64,000 bases of DNA. It comes from TWA4 sp051879195 (lineage in GTDB: Bacteria > Bacillota > Clostridia > Lachnospirales > Lachnospiraceae). Each line of letters opens with the position of its first letter. Position 1 is the first letter of the stretch. Location: contig JBJELO010000287.1 in NCBI GenBank assembly GCA_051879195.1, forward strand, positions 11,786 to 75,785, read 5' to 3'. The notes under the pieces are model-generated. The model was not told the origin of the DNA, searched no databases, and was given only the letters and a program-made list of their open reading frames with translations. Shown piece by piece: positions 26,201 to 34,894 of this stretch. The translations under genes were made by a program, and so were the position numbers.

Positions 26201-26626
26201 ATCGTATACATAGATAAAGTCATAACCGGATTCTGTCTGGGTCTGTTCGTCAAAAGTCACATAAATGCCGTTTTCTCCGCCTTCCAGTGTATACGTCCAG
26301 GTTTCGTCCGTGTTGTTGGCATAATTATGATCGCTTTCAGGAAAACCAGTGGATTCTTCGGGAGCAACTGTGTCTTCGGGGTCAGCTGTTTCTTCTGCAT
26401 CAGCCATATCCCCGGCTTCAGCTATGGCTTCAACATCGGCAGCTTCACCGATTTCAGCTGCAGTTTCTGATTCAGCTGCGATTTCTTCATCACTGTCGAG
26501 AACTGCTTCCACAAATTCACTTTCAGCAGGATCAGCCGCATCTTCTGCAAAAGCTGTTATCCCGCTGAATGTGCACAGCATGGTCAGGGTCAGAAACCAT
26601 GCCAGCATACGTTTCGGAAATCTCAT
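23270..26626 (-). CDS. Large multi-domain cell-surface protein with hemoglobin-interacting-like and InlB repeats
   Basis: 1118 residues, secreted (signal peptide ending AFA-ED near residue 27). The C-terminus has a Gly/Thr-rich spacer, then STGDTGN, one membrane helix and KKRR, so it is wall- or membrane-anchored without a clear LPXTG. In order: an acidic Ala/Glu linker; a CUB-like beta domain (about 95-195); an Ig-like domain; a region ending YKVTVKAAGYEDVTGK that resembles the HID/DUF1533 domain of the Shr hemoprotein receptor; a domain around GVSLADLLKDAEVEV resembling a sulfite-oxidase-type fold; an InlB/Flg_new repeat (TRDGYVFAGWYTD...); and a final module (about 755-990) related to the 709-residue protein encoded at the other end of the cluster. 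AAGGAA precedes the ATG. Last gene of the cluster, 114 bases after the ATPase. Confidence 0.82.
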   Translation of the reverse strand: MRFPKRMLAWFLTLTMLCTFSGITAFAEDAADPAESEFVEAVLDSDEEIAAESETAAEIGEAADVEAIAEAGDMADAEETADPEDTVAPEESTGFPESDHNYANNTDETWTYTLEGGENGIYVTFDEQTQTESGYDFIYVYDGEDNEIGRYSGTELAGVTLYVPTATVKIRLTADKSSVYYGFKVDSITACDGTIDLEKVGSVDDIAPVYKGESLSLAVYYNISQKLTEGTDYTAEYNTDEIGSKTVTITGTGKYRGTLYAEFTVYDEEHLVESGVLVTNTNTLLRQSGETGTGSIQFENTSNAWLSSIESITLTPVDADDSATDTGSAEYPNAPKEITLEVDGDKVYVSGSSIRFTRTADEPVVYVMEGHEPIEIVGRWSTNVYPQSQIYKVTVKAAGYEDVTGKTTYYTGTSVGFSIIIDEDGKDETTDDRKVVKSWTSEEIEKMSTFANGSSQCGMTGFRTFSGNGVSLADLLKDAEVEVSDSDYFLLDTSDHYGNKFTYDQLFGTARYFMSCIYDEDFADFYSSLVENDDEAGSTIALRRYLADQCLKNNSTVEPRINTKYVESMVSAGQLEEAVLPTEENTVYNSLVSYENQYRFFYGIALVQEECTVTFDSQGGSDVAPQTVLSHYMTSTENTTIKSSYWANSLVIYRGAGEQYKTQASDAAKTITVPEAPTRDGYVFAGWYTDADCTPGNKFDFAADGGTVDVDTTLYAKWIEEEKAITVTDFDITNAEHDDADEELNQTIIVTLTFSDDIKLLSEDLSSDLLITIAGGDVNNTARNISYEVQNGNQLVIRMVSTDWVAIYNGVLKVQESTAGISNIVAADDSDKVVVVNDQTGNIPIGIVVNNDVIAGTASEAASTYAAVAHKANMRGMYFFQLVSIVDGQETVIGQAVSHAHNFYTTIDEAAIASAMASAINKFEGYSTVYTDGETYFIITADNATEGETLAVRMVEIKAQINYAHAHSEEVIENYVDPTATTDGSYDLVQYCSFCGEELSRETIVVPAAGTEDSGDDTGKTDPDDDANTGTDETNGPGGADGTNGTSGTAGGCNGTDGTTGGNGTSGTNGTGGTTGTSGTGASTGDTGNAAWWFFMFCIAGAGISGVICSEKKRRSNR

Positions 26627-26740
26627 ATTTCCTTCCTCTCTTTCTTTTGATATTTGGCGCCTTCACGCCATGGTTTATTTAAAATCCCAAAGGGAATCTT
26701 AAACCAGTACTTCCTTATCCACCTCCAAAATCTGCCTGAA

Positions 26741-27571
26741 TCATTTTTCTCCATTTTTCGGATTGATTCTTTTTGTTTCCTCATCAATATCCACCAGAAT
26801 ACGATGAAGAATCTTGTCATTTTTTCCTTTGTATGTCTGCACACAGGCATCAAGGCCATATATATTCTTCAGAAGCTCTGCTGTAATGATTTCTTTCGCA
26901 GGGCCTTTTTTCCATTCTTTTTTCCCTTCCAGAGCCAGCACGGAAGCTTCCGTAAGAAAAGCGTGATCCGGATAATGGGAAGTAAAGCAGATACCGATCC
27001 CTTCCGATGCCAGCTTCCGGATCTCCTGCAGCAGGCGGATCTGATTGCCGAAATCCAGATTGGAAGCCGGTTCATCCATCAGGATGCAGGAAGCCTGCTG
27101 TGCCAGCGCTCTGGCAATCAGAACCAGCTGCCGTTCGCCGCCGCTCAGTTCTGTATATATTTCATCTTTCAGATATGATATTCCCATCCGTTCCAGCATT
27201 TCTTCCGCAATCATCTCATCCTTTTTTCCCGGCATGGAAAAACGGGAAATATGTGCTCCCCGTCCCATCACTACCACATCAAAAACCGTATAGGGAAACG
27301 GCGGTGTATGGTACTGTGGAACGTAGGCGATTTTTCTGGCCAGTTCAGTTTTTGGAAACGTTTCGATTTTCTTTCCGTCCAGCAGAATCTCACCGCTCAG
27401 CAGCGGGATAAATCCCAGAATCGTCCGGTACATGGTGGTTTTGCCGGCTCCGTTTGCTCCAAGAATGCACAGAAGTTCACCTGCATGCAATTCACAGGAA
27501 ATGTCGTCCAGCACGACCTTGTCCGTTTTTTTTCCTTTATATCCAAATACCCCTTTTTTTATTTCCAGCAT
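26741..27571 (-). CDS. Fec/Btu-type ABC importer ATPase
   Basis: 276 residues. Walker A GANGAGKTTMYR, Q-loop VPQYH, signature LSGGERQLVLIARAL, Walker B CILMDEPASNLD and H-loop TSHYPDH place it in the FepC/BtuD/FhuC group, which drives import of iron-siderophores, heme or cobalamin. The C-terminal extension (ETKRINPKNGEK) is cytoplasmic. It begins four bases after the stop of the lipoprotein gene. It is expected to pair with the FecCD permease encoded at 29036-30109. Confidence 0.93.
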   Translation of the reverse strand: MLEIKKGVFGYKGKKTDKVVLDDISCELHAGELLCILGANGAGKTTMYRTILGFIPLLSGEILLDGKKIETFPKTELARKIAYVPQYHTPPFPYTVFDVVVMGRGAHISRFSMPGKKDEMIAEEMLERMGISYLKDEIYTELSGGERQLVLIARALAQQASCILMDEPASNLDFGNQIRLLQEIRKLASEGIGICFTSHYPDHAFLTEASVLALEGKKEWKKGPAKEIITAELLKNIYGLDACVQTYKGKNDKILHRILVDIDEETKRINPKNGEK

Positions 27572-27575
27572 GGCA

Positions 27576-29036
27576 TTACTCCGGACTTTCCCGATTCAGA
27601 ATCCGGGCAGCCTCATCCTCTGTCAGGTTATAATGATAAAATTTCTGATAAAAATCCATAACCTCGGCTTTCATATCCAGATCTTCAAAAAGATCCGGAT
27701 GAAGAATCTGCGCCATATTCATGACCAGCAGTATTTTCTGCAGGCCCATATCCCAGTAGAAAACACCGGAAGGACTCATATGGATTTCATCGTTCTTTAC
27801 GGCACGCAAAGACCGGTAAATGGGATTGCTCTGGATTTCCTGTTTCAGTTCTTCCACGCTCTCTCCGTCATTCATGCCGCCATGATCAAGAAAAATCACC
27901 TCAGGGTTCCAGGTCATCAACTGCTCATAATCGATCTGTGTTCTGTTTCCTGCCTCCAGATCGCCGGAAACTGCATACCCTCCCGCAGCTTCAATCACTT
28001 CCATAATGTCCGAATATTTTCCGTAGGTCGTCAGTACATCCACGCCTGCATAATAGACCCTGGGACGCTGCTCTTCAGTAAGCTTTTCCGTCCGTGCTCT
28101 GACCCACGCAAGTTTTTCATCGAAGTAACTGCAGTATGTTTCCGCCCGCTCTTCTGCTTCACTGCCCAGAGTTGCAGCATAGTTTCTGACCTGCACTTTT
28201 ACATCATCCAGTGAATCGCCGGTTTCTCCCGGCAATGCTGCCACACCTGCTTTTTCAAGCTGGTTCAGTTCATTCTGTCTGGGAAAGGTGTACACCAGGT
28301 CCGGTTCGTATTTCATCAGTTCCTCAAAATTTACAGAAGTATGTACATTATTCAGTACGGGAACCTGTGTAATCCTTGTGAATACCTTTTCGGCCCATGG
28401 AAAATCATCTGTCTGTACATCTGCTCTCACCACAATCCTGTCTTCGACGCCCAGCATCACCAGTAGTTCATAGGAAGGTCCATATACGGCTGCCAGCCTT
28501 TTTGGATTTTCAGTAAAAGAAACCGACTTCCCGTCCTGAGAATGATCCGGACCGGAACCATTATTTTCACTCAGACTGCTGCTGCCATCTCCGTTCTGTG
28601 CCGATACTGTTTTCACATTTCTGCCGGAAACTTCTGCAGATAAAGTCAGGCCCTCCGGTGCGGACAGCGCCTGAACCTGCTCGACGCTTCCTGCCGTTTT
28701 TTCACGGAGAACTACTGCAGCTCCCTGACAGGAAGCAACCTCCCACAGGTCATCCGCCCGCTCCACGGCGTCTGCAATTGCCGCAGCCGCATCTTCGGCG
28801 GAAGCACCTACATAAAGATGAACCGGCTGGTATGCACAGTCACCGCAGCTGTTGCTGGCCTGGTCTTCGTATACGTTGATGGTATAATCGAGAAATGAAA
28901 TCACACCGGCCTGCTGCACACTGCCTTCTGCGGTGATTTCATATTCCAGTGCTTTCTGTCCGCATCCGGCAAGTGCCGCAATCAGCAGACAGCAGATACA
29001 CAGCAATGAAAAACTCCATTTAATGATTCTCTTCAT
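27576..29036 (-). CDS. Iron-complex/cobalamin-type ABC substrate-binding lipoprotein with extra N-terminal domain
   Basis: 486 residues from the ATG at 29036, whose A is also the last base of the permease stop (TGATG). The signal peptide ends in lipobox LAGC at about residue 24. An N-terminal domain of about 130 residues (with CGDC and EDAAAAIADAVERADDLWEVASC...) precedes an acidic linker and the Fec-type binding fold. Landmarks of that fold are KRLAAVYGPSYELLVMLGVEDRIV, EPDLVYTF, and GVFYWDMGLQKILLVMNMAQILHP. The last segment (DFYQKFYHYNLTEDEAARIL) is typical of this periplasmic_binding_2 group. The N-terminal domain seems related to modules in the two surface proteins of the cluster, suggesting ligand hand-over. 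Confidence 0.9.
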   Translation of the reverse strand: MKRIIKWSFSLLCICCLLIAALAGCGQKALEYEITAEGSVQQAGVISFLDYTINVYEDQASNSCGDCAYQPVHLYVGASAEDAAAAIADAVERADDLWEVASCQGAAVVLREKTAGSVEQVQALSAPEGLTLSAEVSGRNVKTVSAQNGDGSSSLSENNGSGPDHSQDGKSVSFTENPKRLAAVYGPSYELLVMLGVEDRIVVRADVQTDDFPWAEKVFTRITQVPVLNNVHTSVNFEELMKYEPDLVYTFPRQNELNQLEKAGVAALPGETGDSLDDVKVQVRNYAATLGSEAEERAETYCSYFDEKLAWVRARTEKLTEEQRPRVYYAGVDVLTTYGKYSDIMEVIEAAGGYAVSGDLEAGNRTQIDYEQLMTWNPEVIFLDHGGMNDGESVEELKQEIQSNPIYRSLRAVKNDEIHMSPSGVFYWDMGLQKILLVMNMAQILHPDLFEDLDMKAEVMDFYQKFYHYNLTEDEAARILNRESPE

Positions 29037-30109
29037 CACAGAAATCCCTTCTTTCCTTTTGCCAGAAGACCGATAAACACCGGTGCTCCGATTATCGCTG
29101 TTAAGATTCCGATAGGCAGTTCCTGAGGAAACAGACATCTGGCAGCATCATCCACCAGAAGCAGAAAAATACTTCCCAGCACAGCACAGCAGGGCAGCAT
29201 ATGTCTGTAATCAGGCCCTGCAAATATCCGTGCAAAGTGGGGAACGATCAGACCGGTCCATCCGATCATACCTCCCACGGCAACACAGGATGAGGTCATC
29301 AATGTGGCACAGAAAATCACAAGCCGCTGATAACGTTTCACAGGAATTCCCATGGATTCGGCTTCATCTGTTCCGAAAGACAACAGATTAATTCTCCAGC
29401 GAAACAGCATCAGAATCAGTGTACCTGTCAGAACAGGAACTGCAAGCACCGGGATATCAGCTGCGGTTACATAGGTCAGACCTCCCATCAGCCAGAATGC
29501 AATAGACGGCATGGTATCAAAAGGATCCGCCACATATTTGATCATGGATATAAAGGCCTGAAACAGAGCGCCCACAACGATTCCGCTTAAAACCAGCAGC
29601 AGCCTGCTGCTGCCGGCTTCCGAACCGAGCATTCTGCTGATCAGACAGGTCAGCAGTACTGAAAACAGACCGCTGAAAAAAGCCAGAAGCTGTATCTGAA
29701 AGACCGGCAGTTCCAGCAAAAATCCCAGCGCTGCGCCAAAACCTGCTCCGGCCGAAGCCCCCAGCAGATCCGGCGACACCATGGGATTTCGGAAAATCCC
29801 CTGATAGGATGCTCCCGATACAGACAGTCCGCATCCGATGAGAACGGCTGCGGCAATCCTGGGCAGCCGGGAGCCGAACAGCACCGTTTCCTGCAGTTCC
29901 AGACCCGACTCTCTCCCCAGCAGTTTCTCCTTCAGAAGTGCCAGCATTTCCGGAACAGAAATGAAAAAGCGTCCTGCACAGGCAGAAAACACAATCAGCA
30001 GGATCAGTATTCCGGCAAACACCGGAAGGAATCCTCTTTGTTTCTTTTTTTTCACAGGCAGTTCCTTCTCCGCAGACATTTTCTTTTCCACAGGCACTTC
30101 CCCTTCCAT
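29036..30109 (-). CDS. FecCD-family ABC importer permease
   Basis: 357 residues, starting at the ATG at 30109 behind AGAAAGGAAG; a GTG at 30157 is possible and would overlap the previous gene. The first 40 residues are unusually long and charged (VEKKMSAEKELPVKKKKQRG). About ten membrane helices follow. Family motifs include GSRLPRIAAAVLIGCGLSVSGASYQGIFRNPMVSPDLLGASAGA, LSGIVVGALFQAFISMI, WLMGGL and VGGMIGWTGLIVPHFAR. A homodimer of this protein with the adjacent ATPase and lipoprotein would make a complete importer. Confidence 0.92.
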   Translation of the reverse strand: MEGEVPVEKKMSAEKELPVKKKKQRGFLPVFAGILILLIVFSACAGRFFISVPEMLALLKEKLLGRESGLELQETVLFGSRLPRIAAAVLIGCGLSVSGASYQGIFRNPMVSPDLLGASAGAGFGAALGFLLELPVFQIQLLAFFSGLFSVLLTCLISRMLGSEAGSSRLLLVLSGIVVGALFQAFISMIKYVADPFDTMPSIAFWLMGGLTYVTAADIPVLAVPVLTGTLILMLFRWRINLLSFGTDEAESMGIPVKRYQRLVIFCATLMTSSCVAVGGMIGWTGLIVPHFARIFAGPDYRHMLPCCAVLGSIFLLLVDDAARCLFPQELPIGILTAIIGAPVFIGLLAKGKKGFL

Positions 30110-30141
30110 ACGCAGCTTCCTTTCTGTATCTGCCCGAAATA

Positions 30142-32403
30142 TTATTCCGGCATCCACTCCGTGGGCAGGAACAGATACCGATAACGCTCTTCACCCTTTA
30201 TTTTCACCGCAGCCAGATAACCGCCCCGGCTCATGAAATATCCGTTCTGCAGATGAGGCAGAATTGCTTCAATCTCTTCTTCATCAGTGATTGTATATTT
30301 TTTCCCAAAATCCTTCTGAATCAGAAATTCGTCCGCTGAATCCGCACAATAGGACATAAAATACATTCCCATGGGATAGGCAGGATCATTCATTCCGATA
30401 TACGGATCCAGCTTCTGAAGCAGGATACATTCGATATCTTTTTCCGGTTCCGCACTCTGTCCCAGCAGAGAAAGCAGCTGATTGTCTTCCAGCCAGCCAA
30501 TGGTATTGACGTAATTCCCTGTCAGATACAGAAATGCGTTATCGAGATGATATGCGTAATACCGGCAGTCATATTCTCCGTTCTGTGAAAACATCAGAAC
30601 AGCCTGAGCCGATTCCTCCGGAAAATACCGCTCTTCCAGTGTCATAACAGACAAATCTGCCTGTATTGCCGAAAGCAGCGCATTTCTTGCTTCTTCATCC
30701 AGCGTCAGCTGATAGGTTTTTTTATAAAGAGGATCCGACAGATATACCTCATTCTCCCGGTAAGCCTTCGCCGCCCAATTGGTCTGTCCATCTTCCGTCT
30801 CCTGTATTTCACCTGATATCAGCTGCTCCTGCTCCTTTTTCACAGATGGCTCCTGCTCCAGAGAAAGCATCTGCTCCAGCTGTCTGAAAGATGCCCGGTC
30901 ATAATACCAGATATGTTTATTACCCTCATCGTCCATATAGGAAAAACAGATGTCATAAGGTACGACTGTGTCTGAGATTTCATCAGATGCTTCCAATTCC
31001 GCTCTCCCGGATTCAAGAAACATCCGGTGCAGACTTTTTACTTTATCAATGGATTCTTTTTGATCCAGCTTCAGACTGCATGTAACATAATACCCTCTGC
31101 CGGTGCTGCTGCCCGATATTTCTCCATTAAAAAATCCAGGGGCTCCCACATAGGACACTTCTGCACGCACAGGATCAGCATGATTCAGAAACCATTCCGT
31201 ACCATACCGACCGCCGAAAAAAATTCCGCTGCAGACAACACATACCACAGTTCCCTGACCAATCAGTGACAGCAGATTCTTTTTTCTGTTCTGCCTCATG
31301 TCGCAGGAAAACAGAATCTTTTTCCAGAAAAGATGAACTGCCAGAAAAGATGCTGCCCCAAAACAAACTGCCAGTTCCCGACTGAAACCGTCAAGAAAAG
31401 AGAATACAATGGAAAACATCAGAAAACCGGATAATGCAGTAACACATTCCGGCAAAATGATGCCGGTTCCTGCAATGCCTGCATTTTCTGCTTTTCTTCT
31501 TTTCAGAACAATACAGGCCAGAGCAGTAAGCACCGCAGCAACCGCCATCCAGCAGACAAGCTTCCCGTAAGAAACCGCTTCCGGTACCCCGGTACTGAGT
31601 GGGCGCACAAATTCTGCATGTTTTTCCAGTTCTTCCAGAAAAAACAGAATCGGATTCCAGGCTGCATACTGTTCAAGTAAAGACGGACAGACCATCTCTG
31701 TTCCGGTATAAACTGTTTCGCCCCAGGCGTTTCCCCAGAAAAGCTGTTTCAGAAGAAGATTCACGCCATAGCATAACGCAGACGACACACCCATGAAAAA
31801 GCACCAGTAAACCAGCGCTTCCCCCGTTGTCCCTGCCAGAAATGCTGCCAGCGCATACAGGATAAAACTCAGAAAAGAAACCGTAATTATGCCGGCTGTC
31901 AGATAGACTGTATTTCGAAGAAGCCCCTGATAACCCCCCAGTGCTTTTACATTCAGGATAAATGACAGCGCCATGGGCAGCGCAATACTTCCCGCCAGCA
32001 TCAGAATACCTGCCAGCATCCGGTTCAGAAACAGCGCTGTTCTTGTAAGACCCATGGAAAAGAAAATTGTGGTTTCCTTCCTTCTGTGTACAAATCGAAA
32101 CAGAAAAATACCTGTCATCAAACCGGTTGCGGCAGCAGCAGCCACCACAGCGGGGAGCACCTCCTGATGAATCAGGCGAAATTTCATCTGATCATGTGTA
32201 ACTTCAATATTGAAGATGGAATCCCCGGGCAGTCCTGCTGTTGAAAACGGAATCAGCACCAGAAAAAGAATCAGCCCGATCAGAAAAATCCATCCATTCC
32301 CTGAAAGCACAAACAGAAAATCGTGCAGCCGGGGAAGGCATTTCCTGTCCTTTCCAGGCATTCGTTCCCAGTTCGGTTTATCCAAAGATTTTTTCCCAGT
32401 CAA
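30142..32403 (-). CDS. ABC-2-type permease with large extracytoplasmic domain (YtrC-like)
   Basis: About 753 residues starting at a TTG at 32403, which overlaps the ATPase gene by 26 bases; the start is uncertain and the next ATG is at 32361. Six or more N-terminal helices are followed by further helices near residues 310-330, 335-360 and 375-400. A C-terminal domain of about 350 residues (from NHADPVRAEVSYVGA on) lies outside the membrane. The TTIFFSMGLTRTALFLNRMLAG stretch and overall layout resemble the Bacillus YtrC/D permeases. There is no GntR regulator gene as in the ytr operon. It overlaps or nearly touches the FecCD gene, so it is part of the same transcript. Confidence 0.78.
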   Translation of the reverse strand: MTGKKSLDKPNWERMPGKDRKCLPRLHDFLFVLSGNGWIFLIGLILFLVLIPFSTAGLPGDSIFNIEVTHDQMKFRLIHQEVLPAVVAAAAATGLMTGIFLFRFVHRRKETTIFFSMGLTRTALFLNRMLAGILMLAGSIALPMALSFILNVKALGGYQGLLRNTVYLTAGIITVSFLSFILYALAAFLAGTTGEALVYWCFFMGVSSALCYGVNLLLKQLFWGNAWGETVYTGTEMVCPSLLEQYAAWNPILFFLEELEKHAEFVRPLSTGVPEAVSYGKLVCWMAVAAVLTALACIVLKRRKAENAGIAGTGIILPECVTALSGFLMFSIVFSFLDGFSRELAVCFGAASFLAVHLFWKKILFSCDMRQNRKKNLLSLIGQGTVVCVVCSGIFFGGRYGTEWFLNHADPVRAEVSYVGAPGFFNGEISGSSTGRGYYVTCSLKLDQKESIDKVKSLHRMFLESGRAELEASDEISDTVVPYDICFSYMDDEGNKHIWYYDRASFRQLEQMLSLEQEPSVKKEQEQLISGEIQETEDGQTNWAAKAYRENEVYLSDPLYKKTYQLTLDEEARNALLSAIQADLSVMTLEERYFPEESAQAVLMFSQNGEYDCRYYAYHLDNAFLYLTGNYVNTIGWLEDNQLLSLLGQSAEPEKDIECILLQKLDPYIGMNDPAYPMGMYFMSYCADSADEFLIQKDFGKKYTITDEEEIEAILPHLQNGYFMSRGGYLAAVKIKGEERYRYLFLPTEWMPE

Positions 32404-33307
32404 CTTCCTGTTCTTTCCTTTCTATCCTGAAAAATTCCTCCAACTGTACAGGCCTGATGCGGATGTCATCTGCTCCGACCGCCTCCAGGCGCCGGAACGC
32501 CTCCTGCTTTGACGTATGTAAAATACACAGATAGCCGTCGGAAGTTTTTTCTGTCAGTTCCGCATCCAGTATCCTGTTCAGAACTGAGAGTTCCATCACC
32601 TTCTCTGCTTCGGAACTCATCTGCGAATTACCAAAAGTAAAGCTGCACGTCTGATAGTTTTCTCTCATCTCCTGTACTGATCCATTGAAAATCAGTTTTC
32701 CCTCATTGATCATACCGATATGGTCTGCCAGATCTTCCAGTTCTTTCAGATTGTGGGATGATATCAGCAGGGCTGCAGGTGCAGAAGCAGCATAATACCG
32801 GAGCATACCGCTGATCTGCCGCCGCATGGTAAAATCAAGACCATCAAATGCTTCATCAAGAAACAGATATTCCGCATGAGTGGAAAAAGCCAGAATCAGT
32901 CCTGCCTGACGCTGCATGCCTTTTGAAAAACGGCTGATCTTCATGGACGGATCGACTCTGAACCAGTCCACCAGCCCGTTGAATGTCCTGTCTTCCCATT
33001 TCGGATAATATCCCTGATAAAATTTTCGCATCTGATTCAGAGAAGACTGCTCAAAAAACGTGGCTTCCTCTGTCATAAAAAAACAGTGCCTCTTAACTTT
33101 GTCATTTTCGTATACTTTTTCACCGGCAATCTGGCCGTATCCCTGATCCGGGCGGTAAATACCGCCCAGAATCTTCAGCAGCGTCGTTTTCCCGACTCCG
33201 TTGCATCCAACCAGCCCGTAGATTTCCCCTTTTGATACCTGAAAGCTGATATCGGAAAGGATTTCCGACCTGCCGAATTTTTTGGATATATGTATTGCCT
33301 CAATCAT
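32378..33307 (-). CDS. ABC transporter ATPase (YtrB-like)
   Basis: 309 residues. Walker A GCNGVGKTTLLK, a Q-loop-equivalent region TEEATFFEQSSLNQ, signature variant RFSKGMQRQAGLILAF (the usual LSxGQ replaced by FSKGM, as in the YtrB/NatA-type group), Walker B YLFLDEAFDGLD and H-loop ISSHNLKE. A C-terminal domain of about 90 residues follows. The ATG overlaps the stop of the upstream surface-protein gene (ATGA), so the ABC pair and the surface protein are translated together. Most likely it powers the ABC-2 permease encoded next. Confidence 0.9.
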   Translation of the reverse strand: MIEAIHISKKFGRSEILSDISFQVSKGEIYGLVGCNGVGKTTLLKILGGIYRPDQGYGQIAGEKVYENDKVKRHCFFMTEEATFFEQSSLNQMRKFYQGYYPKWEDRTFNGLVDWFRVDPSMKISRFSKGMQRQAGLILAFSTHAEYLFLDEAFDGLDFTMRRQISGMLRYYAASAPAALLISSHNLKELEDLADHIGMINEGKLIFNGSVQEMRENYQTCSFTFGNSQMSSEAEKVMELSVLNRILDAELTEKTSDGYLCILHTSKQEAFRRLEAVGADDIRIRPVQLEEFFRIERKEQEVDWEKIFG

Positions 33308-34803
33308 TTACGGCTGCCTTTCCTGCTTCGCAAAAAGACGACCGCCGCCACACAGATTAACGCTGCAGCGCCGATTCCCCATATCCAGGGGCTGCCGGCT
33401 GAGGATTTCATCTGACCTTCCTCCCATGTTCCGGCAGACAGAATACAGTCGGTGCATCGATCCAGCGTAAGCGTTACGTAACCGTTTTCCACCGCAAGAT
33501 TTTCTGCCAGACATTTTATCTGATTCTCCTCATATGAATAAAGATTCAGTTTCCGATCATCGGAAAATCGATCTGATACTCTGATATACAGAGAAGCAGT
33601 TCCCGGAAGCTCACCGCTGTGCCCGAAAGAAATATACAGAGAATCCGATGAATTGCCCGCTTCACATCCTTCAAATGGTACAGTACCCATCTCCACATTC
33701 AGATCAATATCCTCTGCTTTTTTCAGATCGGTTCCACAGAATTCCCAGGCATACAGAACGGTTCCTGCTTCGTCCTTTTTCTGGAAATCCACGTATGCTT
33801 TTTCACCGAGAATGCTTTCCAGCTGTTCCCCGCCGATTTTTCCCGCAGTTATGGGAACAAAGGTAATCGGTCCCCTGTCGCTCTGTATCGTTGTAATTCC
33901 GGAATCATCACCGGTTTCAGCAGATTCCTCACCGGCAGCTGATAAGGTATCATCTTCATTCTCTTCGGAACTGTCACTGCTTTTTCCGGTTTCTTCTGCA
34001 GATTTATCGTCAGCGCTGCTTTCGTTTCCACTTTCCGCTTTTGTTGTTGTCTCACCCGTAACCTGTACGGCAGTAACGCTGCCCTGAACAGATTCCGAAG
34101 TTGCCGCTGCTGAAGAACCGGCCTGAGAAGATGCGCTGCTTTCCGCTTTTGAAGACGCTGCTGAAGAAGCTTTTGTCTCTGCTTTTGTGGATGCCTGCGT
34201 TTCAGCTTTCGTCGGTGCTTTCGTTTCCGCTTTTGTTGTTTCTTTCGTCTCCGCTTTTGTCGGTGCTTTCGTCTCCGCTTTTGTCGGTGCTTTCGTCTCT
34301 GCTTTTGTTGTTTCTTTTGTTTCTTCTGCCGCTTTTGACACCGTTACTTTAATAGTTGCAGATGTGCTGCTGAACTGCCGGAGAGATGCCGTCACAGTAA
34401 CAGTTGCTGTTCCTGCCGAAATCCCGCTGATCCTGACAGAACCGCTGCTGTATTCTGCCGTTGCCACGCTTGTATTGCTGGAAGAAACCGTGGCGAAAGC
34501 ATAATATGTCTGATAAGTGGTACCATTACAGGTACATTCACCGTTTTCATCGAGGCATTCTTTTTCCCCGCAGCTCTGCGGACATTCTGCCATACCGCAG
34601 CCAGGAAGCTGGCTGCTCTTCGACGGTGAAAATGATACGCTGACCGTCTCCGATTGTCCCTGTCTGATAGAAACACTGGACTTCCCCACCGATACATTGA
34701 CCGGTCCCCTGTCAAAATATGCTTTCGTCTCAATGGAACCGGATACCACAATCAGGCAGACCAGAATCCAGGCTGCAAAAACTTTCATTTTTTTCCGTTT
34801 CAT
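33304..34803 (-). CDS. Membrane-anchored Ig-like surface protein with Cys-rich loop and Lys/Thr repeats
   Basis: 499 residues with an N-terminal signal (MKVFAAWILVCLIVVSG) and a C-terminal anchor helix followed by RSRKGSRK. Residues about 33-155 form a Big_2-like Ig domain interrupted by a six-Cys loop (GCGMAECPQSCGEKEC... to CTC). Residues about 155-300 are a linker of repeated TKAETKAP/TKAETKET units and Ser/Glu-rich sequence. A second globular domain follows (about 300-465, IQSDRGPITFVPITAGKI... to DRCTDCILSAG) with more cysteines. It is positioned 5' of an ABC transporter in a coupled arrangement. Function unknown; metal or cofactor binding is possible. Confidence 0.78.
   Translation of the reverse strand: MKRKKMKVFAAWILVCLIVVSGSIETKAYFDRGPVNVSVGKSSVSIRQGQSETVSVSFSPSKSSQLPGCGMAECPQSCGEKECLDENGECTCNGTTYQTYYAFATVSSSNTSVATAEYSSGSVRISGISAGTATVTVTASLRQFSSTSATIKVTVSKAAEETKETTKAETKAPTKAETKAPTKAETKETTKAETKAPTKAETQASTKAETKASSAASSKAESSASSQAGSSAAATSESVQGSVTAVQVTGETTTKAESGNESSADDKSAEETGKSSDSSEENEDDTLSAAGEESAETGDDSGITTIQSDRGPITFVPITAGKIGGEQLESILGEKAYVDFQKKDEAGTVLYAWEFCGTDLKKAEDIDLNVEMGTVPFEGCEAGNSSDSLYISFGHSGELPGTASLYIRVSDRFSDDRKLNLYSYEENQIKCLAENLAVENGYVTLTLDRCTDCILSAGTWEEGQMKSSAGSPWIWGIGAAALICVAAVVFLRSRKGSRK
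34171..34325. repeat. 24-bp tandem repeat inside a surface-protein gene
   Basis: Imperfect 24-base units (8 codons, Thr-Lys-Ala-Glu-Thr-Lys-x-x) occur about six times. Because the unit is a multiple of three, copy-number change keeps the frame. Confidence 0.75.
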
Positions 34804-34894
34804 CGTTTGCTCCTATATCTCTGTTTACTTATTTCTGTTTATTTTTTCTTTCAGCTTTATTGTCGATTCTCAGATTTATGATTGTGCCCACACA

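Noticed and set aside
26287..26702. Plus-strand Ala/Ser-rich and Gln/Leu-rich frames
   Set aside because: They lie opposite the Ala/Glu-rich N-terminus of the surface protein.
34171..34325. Regular repeats resembling a CRISPR array
   Set aside because: Units are 24-bp tandem repeats within a coding frame, without unique spacers.
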